Assembly: GCA_015680685.1 (NCBI GenBank)
Contig: MNCI01007858.1
Location: forward strand, 188,513 to 252,512
Origin: Gnetum montanum
Lineage: Eukaryota > Streptophyta > Gnetopsida > Gnetales > Gnetaceae
DNA: 64,000 bases
Direction of reading: 5' to 3'
The notes under the pieces are model-generated. The model was not told the origin of the DNA, did no database searches, and saw nothing but the letters and a program-made list of their open reading frames with translations. The position numbers were made by a program, and so were the translations under genes. Positions within the stretch are counted from its first letter, which is position 1; each line of letters begins with the position of its first letter. Below, in pieces: positions 23,728 to 35,010 of this stretch.

Positions 23728-26313
23728 TCAACCGTCAGTACGCAATTGTCTCCTAGCGGCTTTTACGTTAAACGCTGCGTAAGGGCGAGGAGGTTTGTAG
23801 TTCGACTCCTCTATACTGTCATCCGGAAATGGCAGGTTGGCCCAGGCTAGACCGTCATCATTGTCATTGTTCTGTTCAGGGGCTTGGAGATGGGACTGAT
23901 CTTCAGCCGTTTCGACCTCCGAACCCCGTTCTTCTTCAATGTTGTTAACGGTCCTAGGGGTGACCTCGTCGCCGCGTATGATAACCTCCCCTCCGGCATA
24001 GGGTAGGTGTATCTCCTGATGGATCGGCGACGAGACTGCCCTCAGCTGGGCTAACCACGACCTCCCTAAGATTAAGTTGAAGCCTGGCATCTCCTCGACA
24101 ACTAAAAATGTGGCTTCCGTTGGGAACTGATTCCCCGCCACAAACTCAATACGCACCGTCCCCTTGACCTGAACCCATGCTCCATTGAATGATTTTACGC
24201 AAGCTGTCGTCGTGGGAGTGATCTGGTCGACCAACCCCAAGCTATCTATGATGGAATAGGGAACGACATTAGCAGCTGCGCCATCATCCACGTGCACCCT
24301 CCGGATCCGGTACTGGCCGACCCGAATGGTAATGAACATAGGCTCCGTCGTTACTTGACCCTTTTCCGGATCATCTTTAACAAACTTGTCCAGGAAGGTC
24401 AACGAGGTGGGCTTGGGTTGTTCAACTTCAGGAGGAAACATGATAGCGTGTATCGCTTCCTCTTCCGCCGGCAAGCTGGCGTCCACTGATATGGACGTCA
24501 ACATGCGTACCATAGCCTCACGGTGTTCTCGAGAAGTTATCAAGAGGTCATACAAGCTCAGCGTTATGTTCTTCTGCTTAAGAGCTTGTTTAACCTGCGT
24601 GAACGCATCGAGGAGGTCCTTCTCTCGGCAGGGTGGTTTATCCCCCTTATCTTCCTCCATTCGGCCCAAAAGACGGATCTCTCGAGGCGGAGCGGTGTCA
24701 GTGGTGGGGTTGATCTTTTTTCTGCCAAGAGAAGGTGGCTGTGTTTCTGTCCCCTTAGCTTGCTTTTGGGGCGTAGACATAGGGACAGAGGCTAGGGGCC
24801 TGGGCTTAGGGAAGCCAAGCTTAGGGTGGTCTTTCGCTGCATTGATTGCGTTCTCCTCCTTTCGCTTGGGAGGCGATGGCTGTTGACGTTGGCTAGAGGT
24901 CTGCCCCTGCGTAAGAGGAGCAGCCTGTGATGTTGGCGCCCTAATAATAAAGGGCACTCTTGGCATGGGCGCGGATGAACCCGCGGCTTGGGTCGACTAA
25001 GGGCGCACTTGGGAAGGTGCCCGTATGATAAACGGCGGCCGTGAGACCCCATCTGCTGCCGAAGAAGTAGTTGGGCCCCTTTGTGAGCTGGCAGGCACAC
25101 GCAAAATGAAAGGTTGTTTTGGGGGTGCCTTACGCTCATCGTCCGTACTTACTACAGTAATTATATAAGGATCGTAATTTGTGTTCAACGGATCCTTATA
25201 CACATGCAGCATTTGGTTTTCCGGACGCGTAGGATTACTGCTGTCTAGTTTTAGATGAACTTCATCGATCATGCGTTGAATGTCACCCTTCAACGCCCAG
25301 CAGTAATCCGTGTCGTGACCACACATCTGGTGGTAGTCACAAAAATGGACCAGCCTGAAAGATCTCGGAACTGCTGGCTCGTTAGGCAAGGCTAAAGAAG
25401 GATCCTGCAGCAGTTCACAGTTACGTCTGTGACGCTTTAGGGCTTTTTCGGACACTTTTTTAGGCTGAATGTGTCCTGCCGCTAATAGTTGTTTCAGCAG
25501 TTCAGAATGTTTCACGGGCAGAGTCACATATTTTGAACGATCTTTATGCTCAAAATTCGGCTTTGGCCGGGGGGCCTGTTCAGGGGCAGCTGTGGCTTGG
25601 TTGGTGCCGGCACCAGCCGTGGCCTCAGGGGGTGCTATTGCTGGAGCTTGCTTGCTCTTATTCTTCGCATTCTCAGTCAGCGCAGCTACAGTAGTTGTCG
25701 CTGCCTTGCCTTTGTCCTTGGCTTTGTTATGCGTGTTCTTGTAAGCGATATATGTCAGGTCTTTGCTGGCCTCCACAGCATCTTGGATGCTCCGGACCTG
25801 AGCGAAGGCCTGACGTATGTCGCCAGGGGAAAGGTAATATAGCTTAGACTTAATAAAGTCGTTGACTACTCCCTTGAATATAGCCAGTAGATGGGAGTCC
25901 GCGATCGGGTCGCGGATCTCATTCAAGGTAGCATTCCAACGCTGTATGAACCTTTGGACTGGCTCGAGCGGGGCTTGTTTCACCCTCATAAGCTGTTCCA
26001 ACGTGACTTCCGGCTTCATGTTGTATTTGAATCGGGTCACAAATTGAGTCAGCAGCTCTTCCAAGGTTGAAATAGAAGAGTGTGGGAGGGCTCTGTACCA
26101 GTCTAAAGCTTTCCCCGTCAATGACATCGCAAAGACTCAGATTAAAGTGTGCTGCCACTGTTGTAACAACAAAGATTCGGACTTGAAGGTGGATAGATGG
26201 GTGTTGAGATCTCCTTCTTCATTATAGTTGGTAAAATGGGGGAGGGACATCCCTGGCGGCAACGACAGCATGGGGACCGCTGGATTGATCGGATCATCCT
26301 GATAGAAATCCAT
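23728..26313 (-). pseudogene. gag-pro of element A
   Basis: The start ATG at 26313-26311 (MDFYQDD) lies six bases after the TAG that ends ORF1, in the same frame; B has the same layout. Gag shows MSLTGKALDWYRALPHSS and a capsid-like region, then CDYH...CGHDTDYC, a zinc-binding motif typical of Tat/Athila gag. The protease has VHVDDGAAANVVPYS (DDG in place of DTG/DSG) and FNLILGRSWL. Two in-frame stops split it: TGA near 26143 (B has an Arg codon) and TAG at 24999-24997 (B has CAG, Gln). The frame ends in TGA at 23730-23728 just before the intron donor. Gag packages RNA; the protease matures the polyprotein. Confidence 0.92.
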
Positions 26314-26316
26314 GAT

Positions 26317-27501
26317 CTAAATAGTATCAGCTCCAGTGGTCTTGAGGCGTCGAACCTCTTCGGTAAGCGTCTGGATAAGCTGGAAAGCTTGATCCAGACC
26401 TGTTGGTGGAGGTGTCTGTGCAGCAGGCACAGGAGGTTGAACTGGGTGGGCAGCCTTAGGAAACTGGAATGCAGGAGGTGGTTGTCTAACCGCTGGTGGA
26501 GCAGGGATTCCTGCGGGTTGGGGGGCTTGCGAAGGCCTCCATCCACCGGTCTGAGACGAGAGGTTAACTCCTGCCTGCTGCGCAGGATAATGGTAGGTAT
26601 ATCGAGGAAGCACCTGCGAAAATTGTGCCGCAGGTGTAACCGAAGGCTGTGCATCGTAAACCGCAGACGGGTATTGTTGCGTAGCAGGGTTGGTCCATTG
26701 ACTTGTTGCAGGGTATTGAACAAAGGTTTGCTGTGGCGCGGTTACGGTGTATTGCTGAGTAGGCGGAGGCAGGAAGATTTGCACTGAGCGAGTTGTCGGT
26801 ACAGTGTGAGACTGTGCCTGAGGGATGAAATGAGACGTGGTGGTCGCCGTGATCAACGCCGGAATACTAAGCACCTGCTGCGACGGACCCACCTCCGCGT
26901 TATGGTGCAGTTGTTGTGCTTGCCACCCGGACAGCTGCGCCTGGGCCAGCGGAAAGCCAGGAATTTGTGCCTGCGCGGTCGCGGCTGGGTCAAGAGAGGC
27001 TGCCTCTCCGTCAAAAGGGAACAACGGATCTTCTTGCATGTGGAGTGGCAGAGTATGGAACGAATGTTCCGACAGGGCCGCGAATTCATCCTCTGCCTCT
27101 TCCTCACGCTGGGGTTCTACCACAGCTTGTAAAGTCTGGCCTCTGGCCATGACCAACTGTGCCATAATTTCATGTTGGTGCTCGGTTAAGGGAATTATTT
27201 CATAGGCCGTTGGCTTAAAATCATTACCCCCTTGATGGAGCGCTTCAAAGTTTCGCTTTGCCTCCCGCTCGGCTCGGCTAAGAGCCAGCCTCGCCTGGAT
27301 CTTAACGCATATAAAGTTGTATTCTTCAAGGGTTATGACCGGAAAGATAGGCTCTTTCCCCTGAAGCCTAAATGATCGACGCAATGGTCCCTGAGGTCCC
27401 GTTGCACCGGGGGCTGGTCCTGTGACCACAGCAGGATTCACAGGCGCGGCACCCAGATCGAGGGTAACCATGGCGGTTGTGTTTGAGTAAAAAGAATCCA
27501 T
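26317..27501 (-). CDS. ORF1 upstream of gag, element A (Ogre-like extra ORF, function unknown)
   Basis: An open frame of 394 codons begins MDSFYSNTTAMVTLDLG, about 310 bases downstream of the 5' LTR. Ogre elements also carry an extra ORF1 before gag, whose function is not established. The N-terminal third has a charged helical part (ITLEEYNFICVKIQARLALS, then NFEALHQGG and TEHQHEIMAQLV). The middle is rich in Gln, Pro, Ala and Thr and looks disordered; the end (LDQAFQLIQTLTEEVRRLK) could form a coiled coil. It ends with TAG, then ATC ATG opens gag in the same frame. The copy in B is frameshifted, so this is the only intact long frame left in either element. Confidence 0.8.
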   Translation of the reverse strand: MDSFYSNTTAMVTLDLGAAPVNPAVVTGPAPGATGPQGPLRRSFRLQGKEPIFPVITLEEYNFICVKIQARLALSRAEREAKRNFEALHQGGNDFKPTAYEIIPLTEHQHEIMAQLVMARGQTLQAVVEPQREEEAEDEFAALSEHSFHTLPLHMQEDPLFPFDGEAASLDPAATAQAQIPGFPLAQAQLSGWQAQQLHHNAEVGPSQQVLSIPALITATTTSHFIPQAQSHTVPTTRSVQIFLPPPTQQYTVTAPQQTFVQYPATSQWTNPATQQYPSAVYDAQPSVTPAAQFSQVLPRYTYHYPAQQAGVNLSSQTGGWRPSQAPQPAGIPAPPAVRQPPPAFQFPKAAHPVQPPVPAAQTPPPTGLDQAFQLIQTLTEEVRRLKTTGADTI

Positions 27502-27787
27502 TGATCAATGAAGTGAAGAGTAACTGATAATCGGATCTAAAAGCGACTAGCTGACAACAGATCTGATCTAACAGCGAATGGCTGGCAACAGATTGGATCT
27601 AATAGCGAATGGCTGGCAACAAACGCGCAAAAGGCTTTCTACCCTGTAGGATTCCAAAGAAATCGTCCTTGTGACCGATCTATAACACGCGATTAACCGT
27701 AGACTTCCCTAGAGGTATTACGTCTATGGTTTAGGGTATGGATCTCTAACAGGGTTACCCGAAAATGCTCGGATCGGAGCCTGAAGG

Positions 27788-27804
27788 CCCTCCTTCTAGC
27801 ACCA
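27788..27804 (-). other. Primer binding site of element A
   Basis: The sense strand reads TGGTGCTAGAAGGAGGG six bases inside the 5' LTR. Element B has the same 17 bases at the same distance (49532-49548). It starts with TGG as required to pair with tRNA CCA, but I cannot name the tRNA. Confidence 0.7.
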
Positions 27805-28509
27805 GAAAACTGTAACGACAGAAAACGTCGGCAGCTGGAAATACCGACCGATAGTTCCGGCGTACACAGTTTTAGCCACGGATCCGCGCGAGGGCTATGC
27901 TGGAGAAAATGAATCTGCAGCGCCCTGAACGGTCTTGTCGATCAGACAGGAACTTACGGGTCAGTAAAAAGATGAGAATTACGCGGAGAGAAAGCGATCT
28001 ATTTCGAAGAATGGTAAAACCAGGGGAAAACGATGTAGTTGGATTGCAACGGCGATAATGCTAAACACGATAAGAAGAGGAGGCTGGCAAAAGGAAAACA
28101 CGTAGCTTCAAGATCTGCGCTTTGATTTACAAATGTATATTTCGTATGAGAAATTACACTGGGGAATCCCCGATTACAGGATGTGAAACAAGCACAAAAC
28201 AACAAGCAAAACGGTTTGAATAGAAGTCCGATCTACCTCGTGGGCTAAGCTGAAATGCAAGGCGGGCCAAGCTTTGACGTCCACCGATCAACTGTTTCTG
28301 ATTGATAGAGTCTTTTCAGCAGAAAGATTACTTACGTCACCGGTGCTCAAATCGAACTGTGCTCTGCTTTGACTGTAAGGTGATGATGTCCACAATTGCC
28401 GAAGCGCTGTTCTTTGTATCTCTGCTCCAAAATGCTAAGTGCTCTGGTGCTCAGAAATATGCTTTTTTGCTACTCTGATTTGCCAACCCCGTGTCTTTGT
28501 CAATTGAGG

Positions 28510-28517
28510 TATTTATA
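28510..28517 (-). promoter_or_regulatory. TATA box in the 5' LTR of element A
   Basis: The sense strand reads CCTATAAATACC, a strong plant TATA box, conserved in all four LTRs (13053-13060, 34514-34521, 50412-50419). Transcription of genomic RNA would start roughly 30 bases further along the minus strand. The 49-bp repeats lie about 250-500 bases upstream and could be enhancers. Confidence 0.8.
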
Positions 28518-28767
28518 GGTCGCGACACTCCGTGAAAAAGGTGCAACCCTGATGACGTGGGTCCCGGATATTGCGGATCCCGTTGACTTGCTCATTTTAA
28601 GTCAGACTGTGACTGCGCACAACACGCTCGTCTGCGTGCTGCGAGTGTAAAGAGCAGGTACAGGCTGAGCGTGCTTCAACTGTCTTCAGGCTGCATTACA
28701 CTCATTCGCGTTGTGTCGCGTGTATGAGTGTAATCTGGTGTAGACAACAACAGGCTTAAAATTGTTT

Positions 28768-29011
28768 TTACGCTCACTACGCAGCTATGCGTAACCGTGC
28801 GTAAATAATGTGTCACTTACGCTCACTACGCAGCCGCGCGTGATGAAGCGCAAACAATGTGCAACTTACGCTCACTACGCAGCCGTGCGTGATGAAGCAT
28901 AAACAATGTGCAGCTTACGCTCACTACGCAGCTGTGCGTGATGAATCGCAAACAATGTGCAGCTTACGCTCACTACGCAGCCGTGCGTGATGAAGCGTAA
29001 ACAATGTGCAG
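28768..29011. repeat. 49-bp tandem repeat in the 5' LTR of A, five units
   Basis: Same unit as at 13311-13505. The first unit ends differently (GTAACCGTGCGTAAATAATG), resembling the version found in element B. Confidence 0.9.
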
Positions 29012-29395
29012 TTTTAATGATGACGTACGTAATGGCACGCACCGCCGCTTAACAAGCGTAAAGACACATTACTCCTGCATTGCAAGAAAAAGTGTTGAAC
29101 TGTTGTGCTTCGCTGGCCTTTGACTATTTTGGAGCTTATCACGCTCATTACGCTGCCGTGCGTAATAGAGCGTAAACTTGTCCTTGAACGAAAAGACTTA
29201 GCAGAACACACAGGAAATCGCATATTACGCTGCTTAGGCTTTTCTCTGTGCTGGAGCAACTATCTTTCTGATGCTAGGCTACCTCGAAACATCTATCATG
29301 CTGAGCGTCATTATGTTATGTCACGTGGTATAGGGTGAACAGCAGAATTTGATGTTGCTCGCTTCCCCTGACTCGCAATTTTTAACGGTGTTTCA

Positions 29396-29487
29396 AAGGG
29401 TACTAAAAAGCTTGTATCTAGCAAAGTTGTAGATTTATATGGTTTATATGTAGAATTATTAAAATTTGTAGAACCTATTATTCATAG
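29396..29487 (+). mobile_element. Old LINE relic, second segment
   Basis: It continues the frame broken at 12353: TKKLVSSKVVDLYGLYVELLK, then VEPIIHREMWHRLNS. It stops where the GC-richer LINE at 29488 begins and resumes at about 31696. Confidence 0.6.
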
Positions 29488-31695
29488 AGAAATGTGGCAT
29501 AGATTAAATTCAATAATCCTACGGTACGCAGTAAGGTCATTCAAATCATAGGGATCCTACCTGGGGAGGCGGAAGACAAATATCTGGGCATCCCCATCCA
29601 CAACTGGCACAGACTGCAAACCTGGCAAGCTCTCATCATGAGAATCCAGAAATGCACGACGCACTGGACGAATAGCTTCCTATCCCGCAAAGGGAAAATC
29701 ATGCTGGCATCTACTATGTTAGGGACCATGGTGAGGTTTTTTGCCTCAATGGCCTCCCCGCCCTCTAGAGTTGCCACAAAAATCGATACGATTATCCATG
29801 ACTTCGTGTGATCAGGATGCAAGGGAGGGAGAAATATGCACCTAGTGGCATGGGCCAAAACCACGTGGCCTTGTACCACAGGGGAGGTAGGCATACTCCC
29901 TTTCATAGTTGAAGCGGACTTAGGAAGACAAAGACTTCTTCGGTGACTTTCTACAACGAATGATGACCCCTCCCTCTGGGCGCAAATCCTACCATAGAAA
30001 TATAGCCCTAGGTGGCAGCTAACTTCAACTCTCACGTATGGAGGCAGCTATGCGCACACGTAAGATAGCTGGGCCATGAAAATGAGATCTCCCTACACCC
30101 CAGATAGCTACTCTAGAAATAGTTCACAACCGATTCACGATGGATGCAGCTCTAAAAGGGCATTCTATTGGAAAAAATTAAAATATTTAGGTGGCTGATC
30201 CTTTACCATGCTCTCCCCATTCGGGCCTTACTGTAGACACGTGGCCTAATAATCAGTAATCATTGCCTACTGTGCAATCAACACACAGAAATGCTACAAC
30301 ACTTCGTGCATGAGTGCCACGTGACCAGGAAATTTTAGTGAATGGCAAGTCTTCATTCCCCATATTTCTCCAAAAATTTTCCAATGCTGGCAACACTTTG
30401 GATCTTGCGGCGTGCCAAGAATGACTGCATCTTTAAAGGGGTAGCCCTACCTCCTATGGCAGTGCTGTCTAGCAGGGTCCAAAAACTCTGGCACGAGATT
30501 ACCGTCACCATGGATCCACATGTCCACCTCGAGCCACCTGTTACAGCCCTCCAATGTCACCCAGACCTTTGGCGCTGGGTCTCATGCATGAGGTGGACAC
30601 ATATTTTGTCCAAAATGATGGCTGACTCTGAGATTGACATCCAATCCTTCTACACAAATTGGGGTGAGGAGGCCACTATTTTTATGGGGCACCATATTCT
30701 AATCACAGTTGAGTTGATCGCTGCCGCGATCAAAGCGCCCATCAGAGGAGATCACATCCCACCAGTCGCTGGTTCACATGCGGTAGCTGTTGATTTCTTC
30801 CAGGGCCCCACCCCCAAGATGGATAGCAGACATATCAGGGGGACGGTCCTCTCCCCAGACTAGAAGGAGGTGGCAGAGTTAGTGGAGTGGTGCTTCATCC
30901 ACTCAAGTTTGTATCATAAACTGAACAGGGTGCACTTTAGGTTCCTCTAGTGCATGCACAATGAGACTCCCATTAACCTCCCACTGTTCCTCTGGGAGTC
31001 CCTATGGCGATGACATCCAGGCAGACATCTGGGGGTGATTCAGGCCTTGTGGTTGGCCAATACTCCCTCTCTGCCATTTCAACCAACAAGCCATTCGGAG
31101 TCGAGGTGGGTGTCTGGTGAGGGGGTCACTATGGCCAGAAATAGCACCGTAATCACCCCCCCTAAAGCTATCCATGAATGGAACCACTCGAGATAGACCC
31201 TGGAGGAAGATATGCTAGCAATAAAAGATGGTACCACTGGCAACACAGGGGGGCAATGCCTGACATCCCCTACACAGTGGCCAATACAGACGCTACGTTG
31301 GATTGAAGGCATCCTCAAGGACCATATGATGGGCATTGCCCAGATAATTGAGGAAAACCGACACTGCCTCGCAGCCGGGTCAGGGCATCCAGGCCCTAGC
31401 ACGCAACCTGTCAAAGAGAAACATCATTCCAGACACAATTCTCCTAGAAGGTAGTCGAGGGGGAGGGGGTAGGAGCCTTAGTGGGGGAGTCTCTCAGGAA
31501 TGTACTCTGATTAATGATCGAGGAGGGGAAGACCATCTGTTAGTGGGAATGCCCCCAACGGGGCGGGCCTTGGGGATTTCTGGGTGATTATTCTCGACCG
31601 GTGTGGGGCCAGCGGTCCTGGCCTACGCTGTACAGCTGTATAGCTTCTTTTCTTTTGGAATACAAATTCGCTCGATTTTTTTCAAAAAAAAAATA
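29488..31695 (+). mobile_element. Truncated L1-type LINE with an unusual C-terminal segment and A-rich tail
   Basis: The plus-strand frame starts within the C-terminal part of a LINE reverse transcriptase: EAEDKYLGIPIHNW, WTNSFLSRKGKIMLASTML. Later ATLWILRRAKNDCIFKG (near 30390) matches the end of the plant zf-RVT region. The same open frame (30342-30863) runs on into a segment of about 100 residues (IDIQSFYTNWGEE, ITVELIAAAIKAPIRGDHIP) that is not part of ordinary L1 and resembles a domain seen in plant transposon-associated proteins. The 3' end is CTCGATTTTTTTC followed by ten A. It is 5'-truncated and has many stops. AATAAT flanks both ends and may be the target duplication. Base composition is much richer in GC than the host DNA. 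Confidence 0.7.
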
Positions 31696-31930
31696 ATAGA
31701 TTATTAATTATATCAATAATAGAAAACCTATAAAGTCATCTTGTTATATAGAAAATGGGATAAAAATAATTTGAACAATTATTAAATGATTTTTGTGACT
31801 GATATTTTTGTTAAGTTGTTGGGTGCTTTACTAGAAAAGTGAATAAGTTCTTGTGTTATTTCTCAACTTTTCAAAGTATACATTGTGCTAGTCATTTTAC
31901 CCTTCAAAATTGTTTAAATGCACTTGGTAA
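31696..31930 (+). mobile_element. Old LINE relic, third segment
   Basis: The frame reads TDIFVKLLGALLEK-stop-ISS, which resembles the palm region of plant LINE reverse transcriptases (IFxKLYxxxLExKIS). It fits directly after the segment ending at 29487, so the younger LINE sits inside this older one. Confidence 0.5.
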
Positions 31931-33108
31931 TTTTCCATTAATTACTTTCACATAAAAAATATAAACCCAAATCATCAAGTTGAGAAATATAAATTAGCCT
32001 TTTAGAAACTTCAAGAACAAGTCTAACATTATTAAGAGTGATTTTAGGCAAACGAATCTGCTATAAAACAACACCTCCTATGCCAGCAATTTTTAAAGGA
32101 ATACCATTAGCAGCATAAACAACACTTGATGAAACTAGCTATTAGGAATTAAAAATAGACCGATTAGGGCAAGTATGAAATGAGGCTCCTGTCTCTACAA
32201 TCCAAACATATTTTGTTGTGTTTAAAGAAAATGTTGTAGGTGATTCAGATCAATTAAAATAAAATGTAGGCTCACCCTTTGTATGATTTATCTATGAGCC
32301 TGCATTACTTTTTAATTTTTCTAACTCTATTTTTTCCTTTTATTGTAGTGATGCTTTCCATGCTTTATAACCATGATAGTCCCTCTTCATGTGACTAATT
32401 TTGTGGGAAAACCATCATTTAATCTTGCTTTTAGAATTTTCTCTACTTTAGTCCTTTCCCTACTTTGATTAGGTCCCCTACTTTGATAATGTTTATTACA
32501 TCTACCTCTATTTGAAACTATAAAAGCATTACCTGATGATTGACCCTATCCTTTAGGTAATCCTTTTTCTACATGTTGAAGAGTAGAAACTACACCATCA
32601 AAAGAAATATTACCAGTACTCATAGAGGTAGTAATAGTTGAAATAATTGGATTCCAAGATTTATGTAAAGAATTTAAAACAACATAACACTTCACTGGCT
32701 CTAGAATTATCACTTTATATTCTTCAAATTTAAAAAAAGTAGCCATCATATCATCTAGATGATTTGTAAAGAACCACCTTCTTTGATCTTTACATTAAAA
32801 ACATTTTGATAAATATGAAACTAATTTAAACCTGAAGTTATATCAAGCCTATTTTTCAACTTTACTGAAAGAACATGAGAATCTGTTTCATTAGAAAGAA
32901 ATGCCCAAATTCCATTGCTCAAATAAGAATGGATTAGTGTTAGTGCGTTTTCTTGTAACCTTTTCCAATCATCATCTAACATCTTTCTAGGTTTTGAAGG
33001 TTGAAGGGCCTCATTGCACTTTTTTTGTGCCAAGATATCTTTCATCAGCACACTCCATATGTTCCAATTCTAACCAACAAGTGTATCTGTTGTCTATAAC
33101 CACTCCAT
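31930..33108 (-). pseudogene. Ty1/copia gag and protease relic (copia-2), truncated
   Basis: Minus-strand frames show copia gag: MKDILAQKKCNEAL (32821-33051), DWKRLQENALTLIHSYL, LNSLHKSWNPIISTI (32546-32749). The protease start YVWIVETGASFHTCP follows at about 32160-32215, with Glu-Thr-Gly where Asp-Thr-Gly is expected, then GVV...IRLPKITLNNV. Nothing of integrase, RT or RNase H follows, so the element is cut at about 31930 where the LINE relic begins. Many stops. The family is clear; the copy is dead. Confidence 0.75.
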
Positions 33109-33126
33109 CAACGTGCTTCAATACCA
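33109..33126 (-). other. Primer binding site of copia-2
   Basis: The sense strand reads TGGTATTGAAGCACG, like the plant copia initiator-tRNA-Met site. The DNA from 33133 to about 33627 would then be 5' LTR and flank, but no second LTR is present to confirm it. Confidence 0.5.
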
Positions 33127-33710
33127 CTTCTTACAAAATTAATTAAATTTGCAAATTAAAATAGAAAAGACAATAAGAAAAACACACATGAAAATTTACA
33201 TGGAAACCACAAAGTGGGGAAAAAGACCATGGAAACTAGTGTAGAGCTCTTCCTTTATCTAGAGAAAAGATCCCAAGGACACAAGCTACCCTTGATAACT
33301 TTCACAACTTTTTTGTTGTGCTAGTTGTACAAAATACATCTTCCAACCCTTTAATTTATAGGAGAAAACAACAATCTTTTTATTATTACAAAATTTAGAT
33401 AATTTTAGAAACTGCTAATCATATTTAAAGAAAATATTATAAAGCTAGAAGTTATGAAAAACATAACTTAAATTGATAAAAATAGAGGAAGAGTTTTCTT
33501 CACATTAATTGATAGTTTAATTTTTCGCATTAGCTGATAGTTAATAGTTTACGCATCTTATGAATGTTGAGGTCAAAATTTATGAGGTAGAAACACTACT
33601 AAGCTAAATAGTGGAATAGTGGATGTTCCTATTGTAACGACAGAAAACGTTGGCAGCTGGAAATACCGATCAAGGTTCTGTGTATACAGTTTTAACCACG
33701 AATCCACGCG

Positions 33711-33806
33711 AGGGCTATGCTAGAAAAAGCGAATCCATGGCGCCCTGAACGGTCTTGNAAGGGCTATGCTAGAAAAAGCGAATCCATGGCGCCCTGAACG
33801 GTCTTG
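33711..33806. other. Likely assembly artefact: 47-base exact duplication around a single N
   Basis: Bases 33711-33757 and 33760-33806 are identical and flank the N at 33758. The other three LTRs have this segment once. It looks like two overlapping contig ends joined without merging. Confidence 0.9.
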
Positions 33807-34765
33807 TCGATCAGACAGGGACTTACAGGTCAGTAAAACGATGAAGATTATGGATCTTTGCATGCTGTGATTTGATTCGGAGGATCCTGAAATGGAAGGA
33901 AAACGACGTGGATGGACCGCTACAATGATAACGTCAAACACGCCGAAGAAATGTTAATTAGGAGAGAAACGCGTGATTTTCAAGGATCTATGCTTCGATG
34001 TTTGAAAGAATGTAGGATTTATATGTTGCGTTACAATGGGAGAGACCCCCAATAACTTGATGCAAAAGAAAATGAGCACAAAACAACAAAGAAAACTGTC
34101 TAGGCAGAAGTCCGATCTACCTCGTAGGCCAAAGCTGGGATGCAAGGATGGTCAAGCTCTGACGTCTGCCGATCAACTGTTTCTGACAAGTAGAGTCTGC
34201 AAACTGGGCGAGACGATCTCGCAATCCCTGTTCTGCTTCTTTGCTTCGGGTAGGTTCTACTCAGGGCAGCGATCGCTAAAGGAGTATCTTCCCCAAAGTA
34301 ATGATTTCTCTTGTTGCAAAGGCTCAAGCGTACTGTGCTCTGTTCTTGTCAAAGGATGGTGCCGTCGGCAGTTGCCAAAAGGTATATTTCCTTGTTCATA
34401 AAATGCTCTTGCCCCTTTGACCTCTCGCCAACAAAAGTGATAAGTGCTCTGGTGCTCAGAAAAATCTCTCTGCTTCTCTGATTTGCCAACCCTTGTACCT
34501 TTGTCAACTAAGGTATTTATAAGCCACGACGCTCCATGGAAGAGGTGCCACCCTGATGACGTGGGTTCCGGACATTTCGGGTGCCATTGACTATTTTAAG
34601 TCAGACTGTGACTATGCAAAACACACTCGTTTGTGCGTTGTGCGTGTGAAGGGCAGGTACATGTTGAGCGTGCTTCCATTGCTTTCAGGCTGTATTAGAT
34701 CCATCCACGTTGCATTGCGTGTATAAGCATAATTCGACATAGAAAACAATAGCCTCAAAATTATT

Positions 34766-35010
34766 TTACGCTCACTACGCAGCTGCGTGTAACAAAGCGT
34801 AAACAATGTACAACTTACGCTCACTACGCAGCTGTGCGTAACAAAGCGTAAATAATGTGCAACTTATGCTCACCACACAGCTGCGCGTAACAACGTGTAA
34901 ATAATGTGCAACTTACGCTCACTACGCAGCTGTGCATAACAAAGCGTAAATAATGTGCAACTTACACTCACTACGCAGCTGCGCGTAACAAAGCGTAAAT
35001 AATGTCTAGC
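34766..35010. repeat. 49-bp tandem repeat in the 3' LTR of B, five units
   Basis: Unit: TTACGCTCACTACGCAGC, then TGCGCGTAACAAAGCGTAAA, then TAATGTGCAAC. B units have GTAACAAAGCGTAA where most A units have GTGATGAAGCG. Confidence 0.9.

Larger units (their letters stand above)
12354..29395 (-). mobile_element. Tat/Ogre-type Ty3/gypsy retrotransposon, element A
   Basis: The ends are exact: TG at 12354, CA at 29394-29395, and the direct repeat AAGGG on both sides (12349-12353 and 29396-29400). Minus-strand order is 5' LTR 27811-29395, PBS, ORF1, gag-pro, a 5.1-kb intron, RT, RNase H, archaeal-type RNase H, integrase, hairpin array, PPT and 3' LTR 12354-13889. The second RNase H and the pro/RT intron place it in the Tat lineage near Ogre. 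The intron encloses an eight-exon gene on the plus strand. A 631-base N run (19332-19962) and a single N in integrase (15893) leave it incomplete. Its genes carry nonsense codons, so it is inactive. Confidence 0.93.
27811..29395 (-). repeat. 5' LTR of element A
   Basis: It is 1,585 bases, with sense ends TGAAACACC and CGTTACA. It matches 12354-13889 except for a few percent of substitutions and one extra 49-bp unit (five units at 28768-29011). The LTR contains no convincing gene. Confidence 0.95.

Noticed and set aside
24386-24886. Plus-strand frame opposite gag-pro, also seen in B (46164-46556)
   Set aside because: It is the reverse complement of the protease region; conservation there is explained by gag-pro, and it lacks any recognisable domain.
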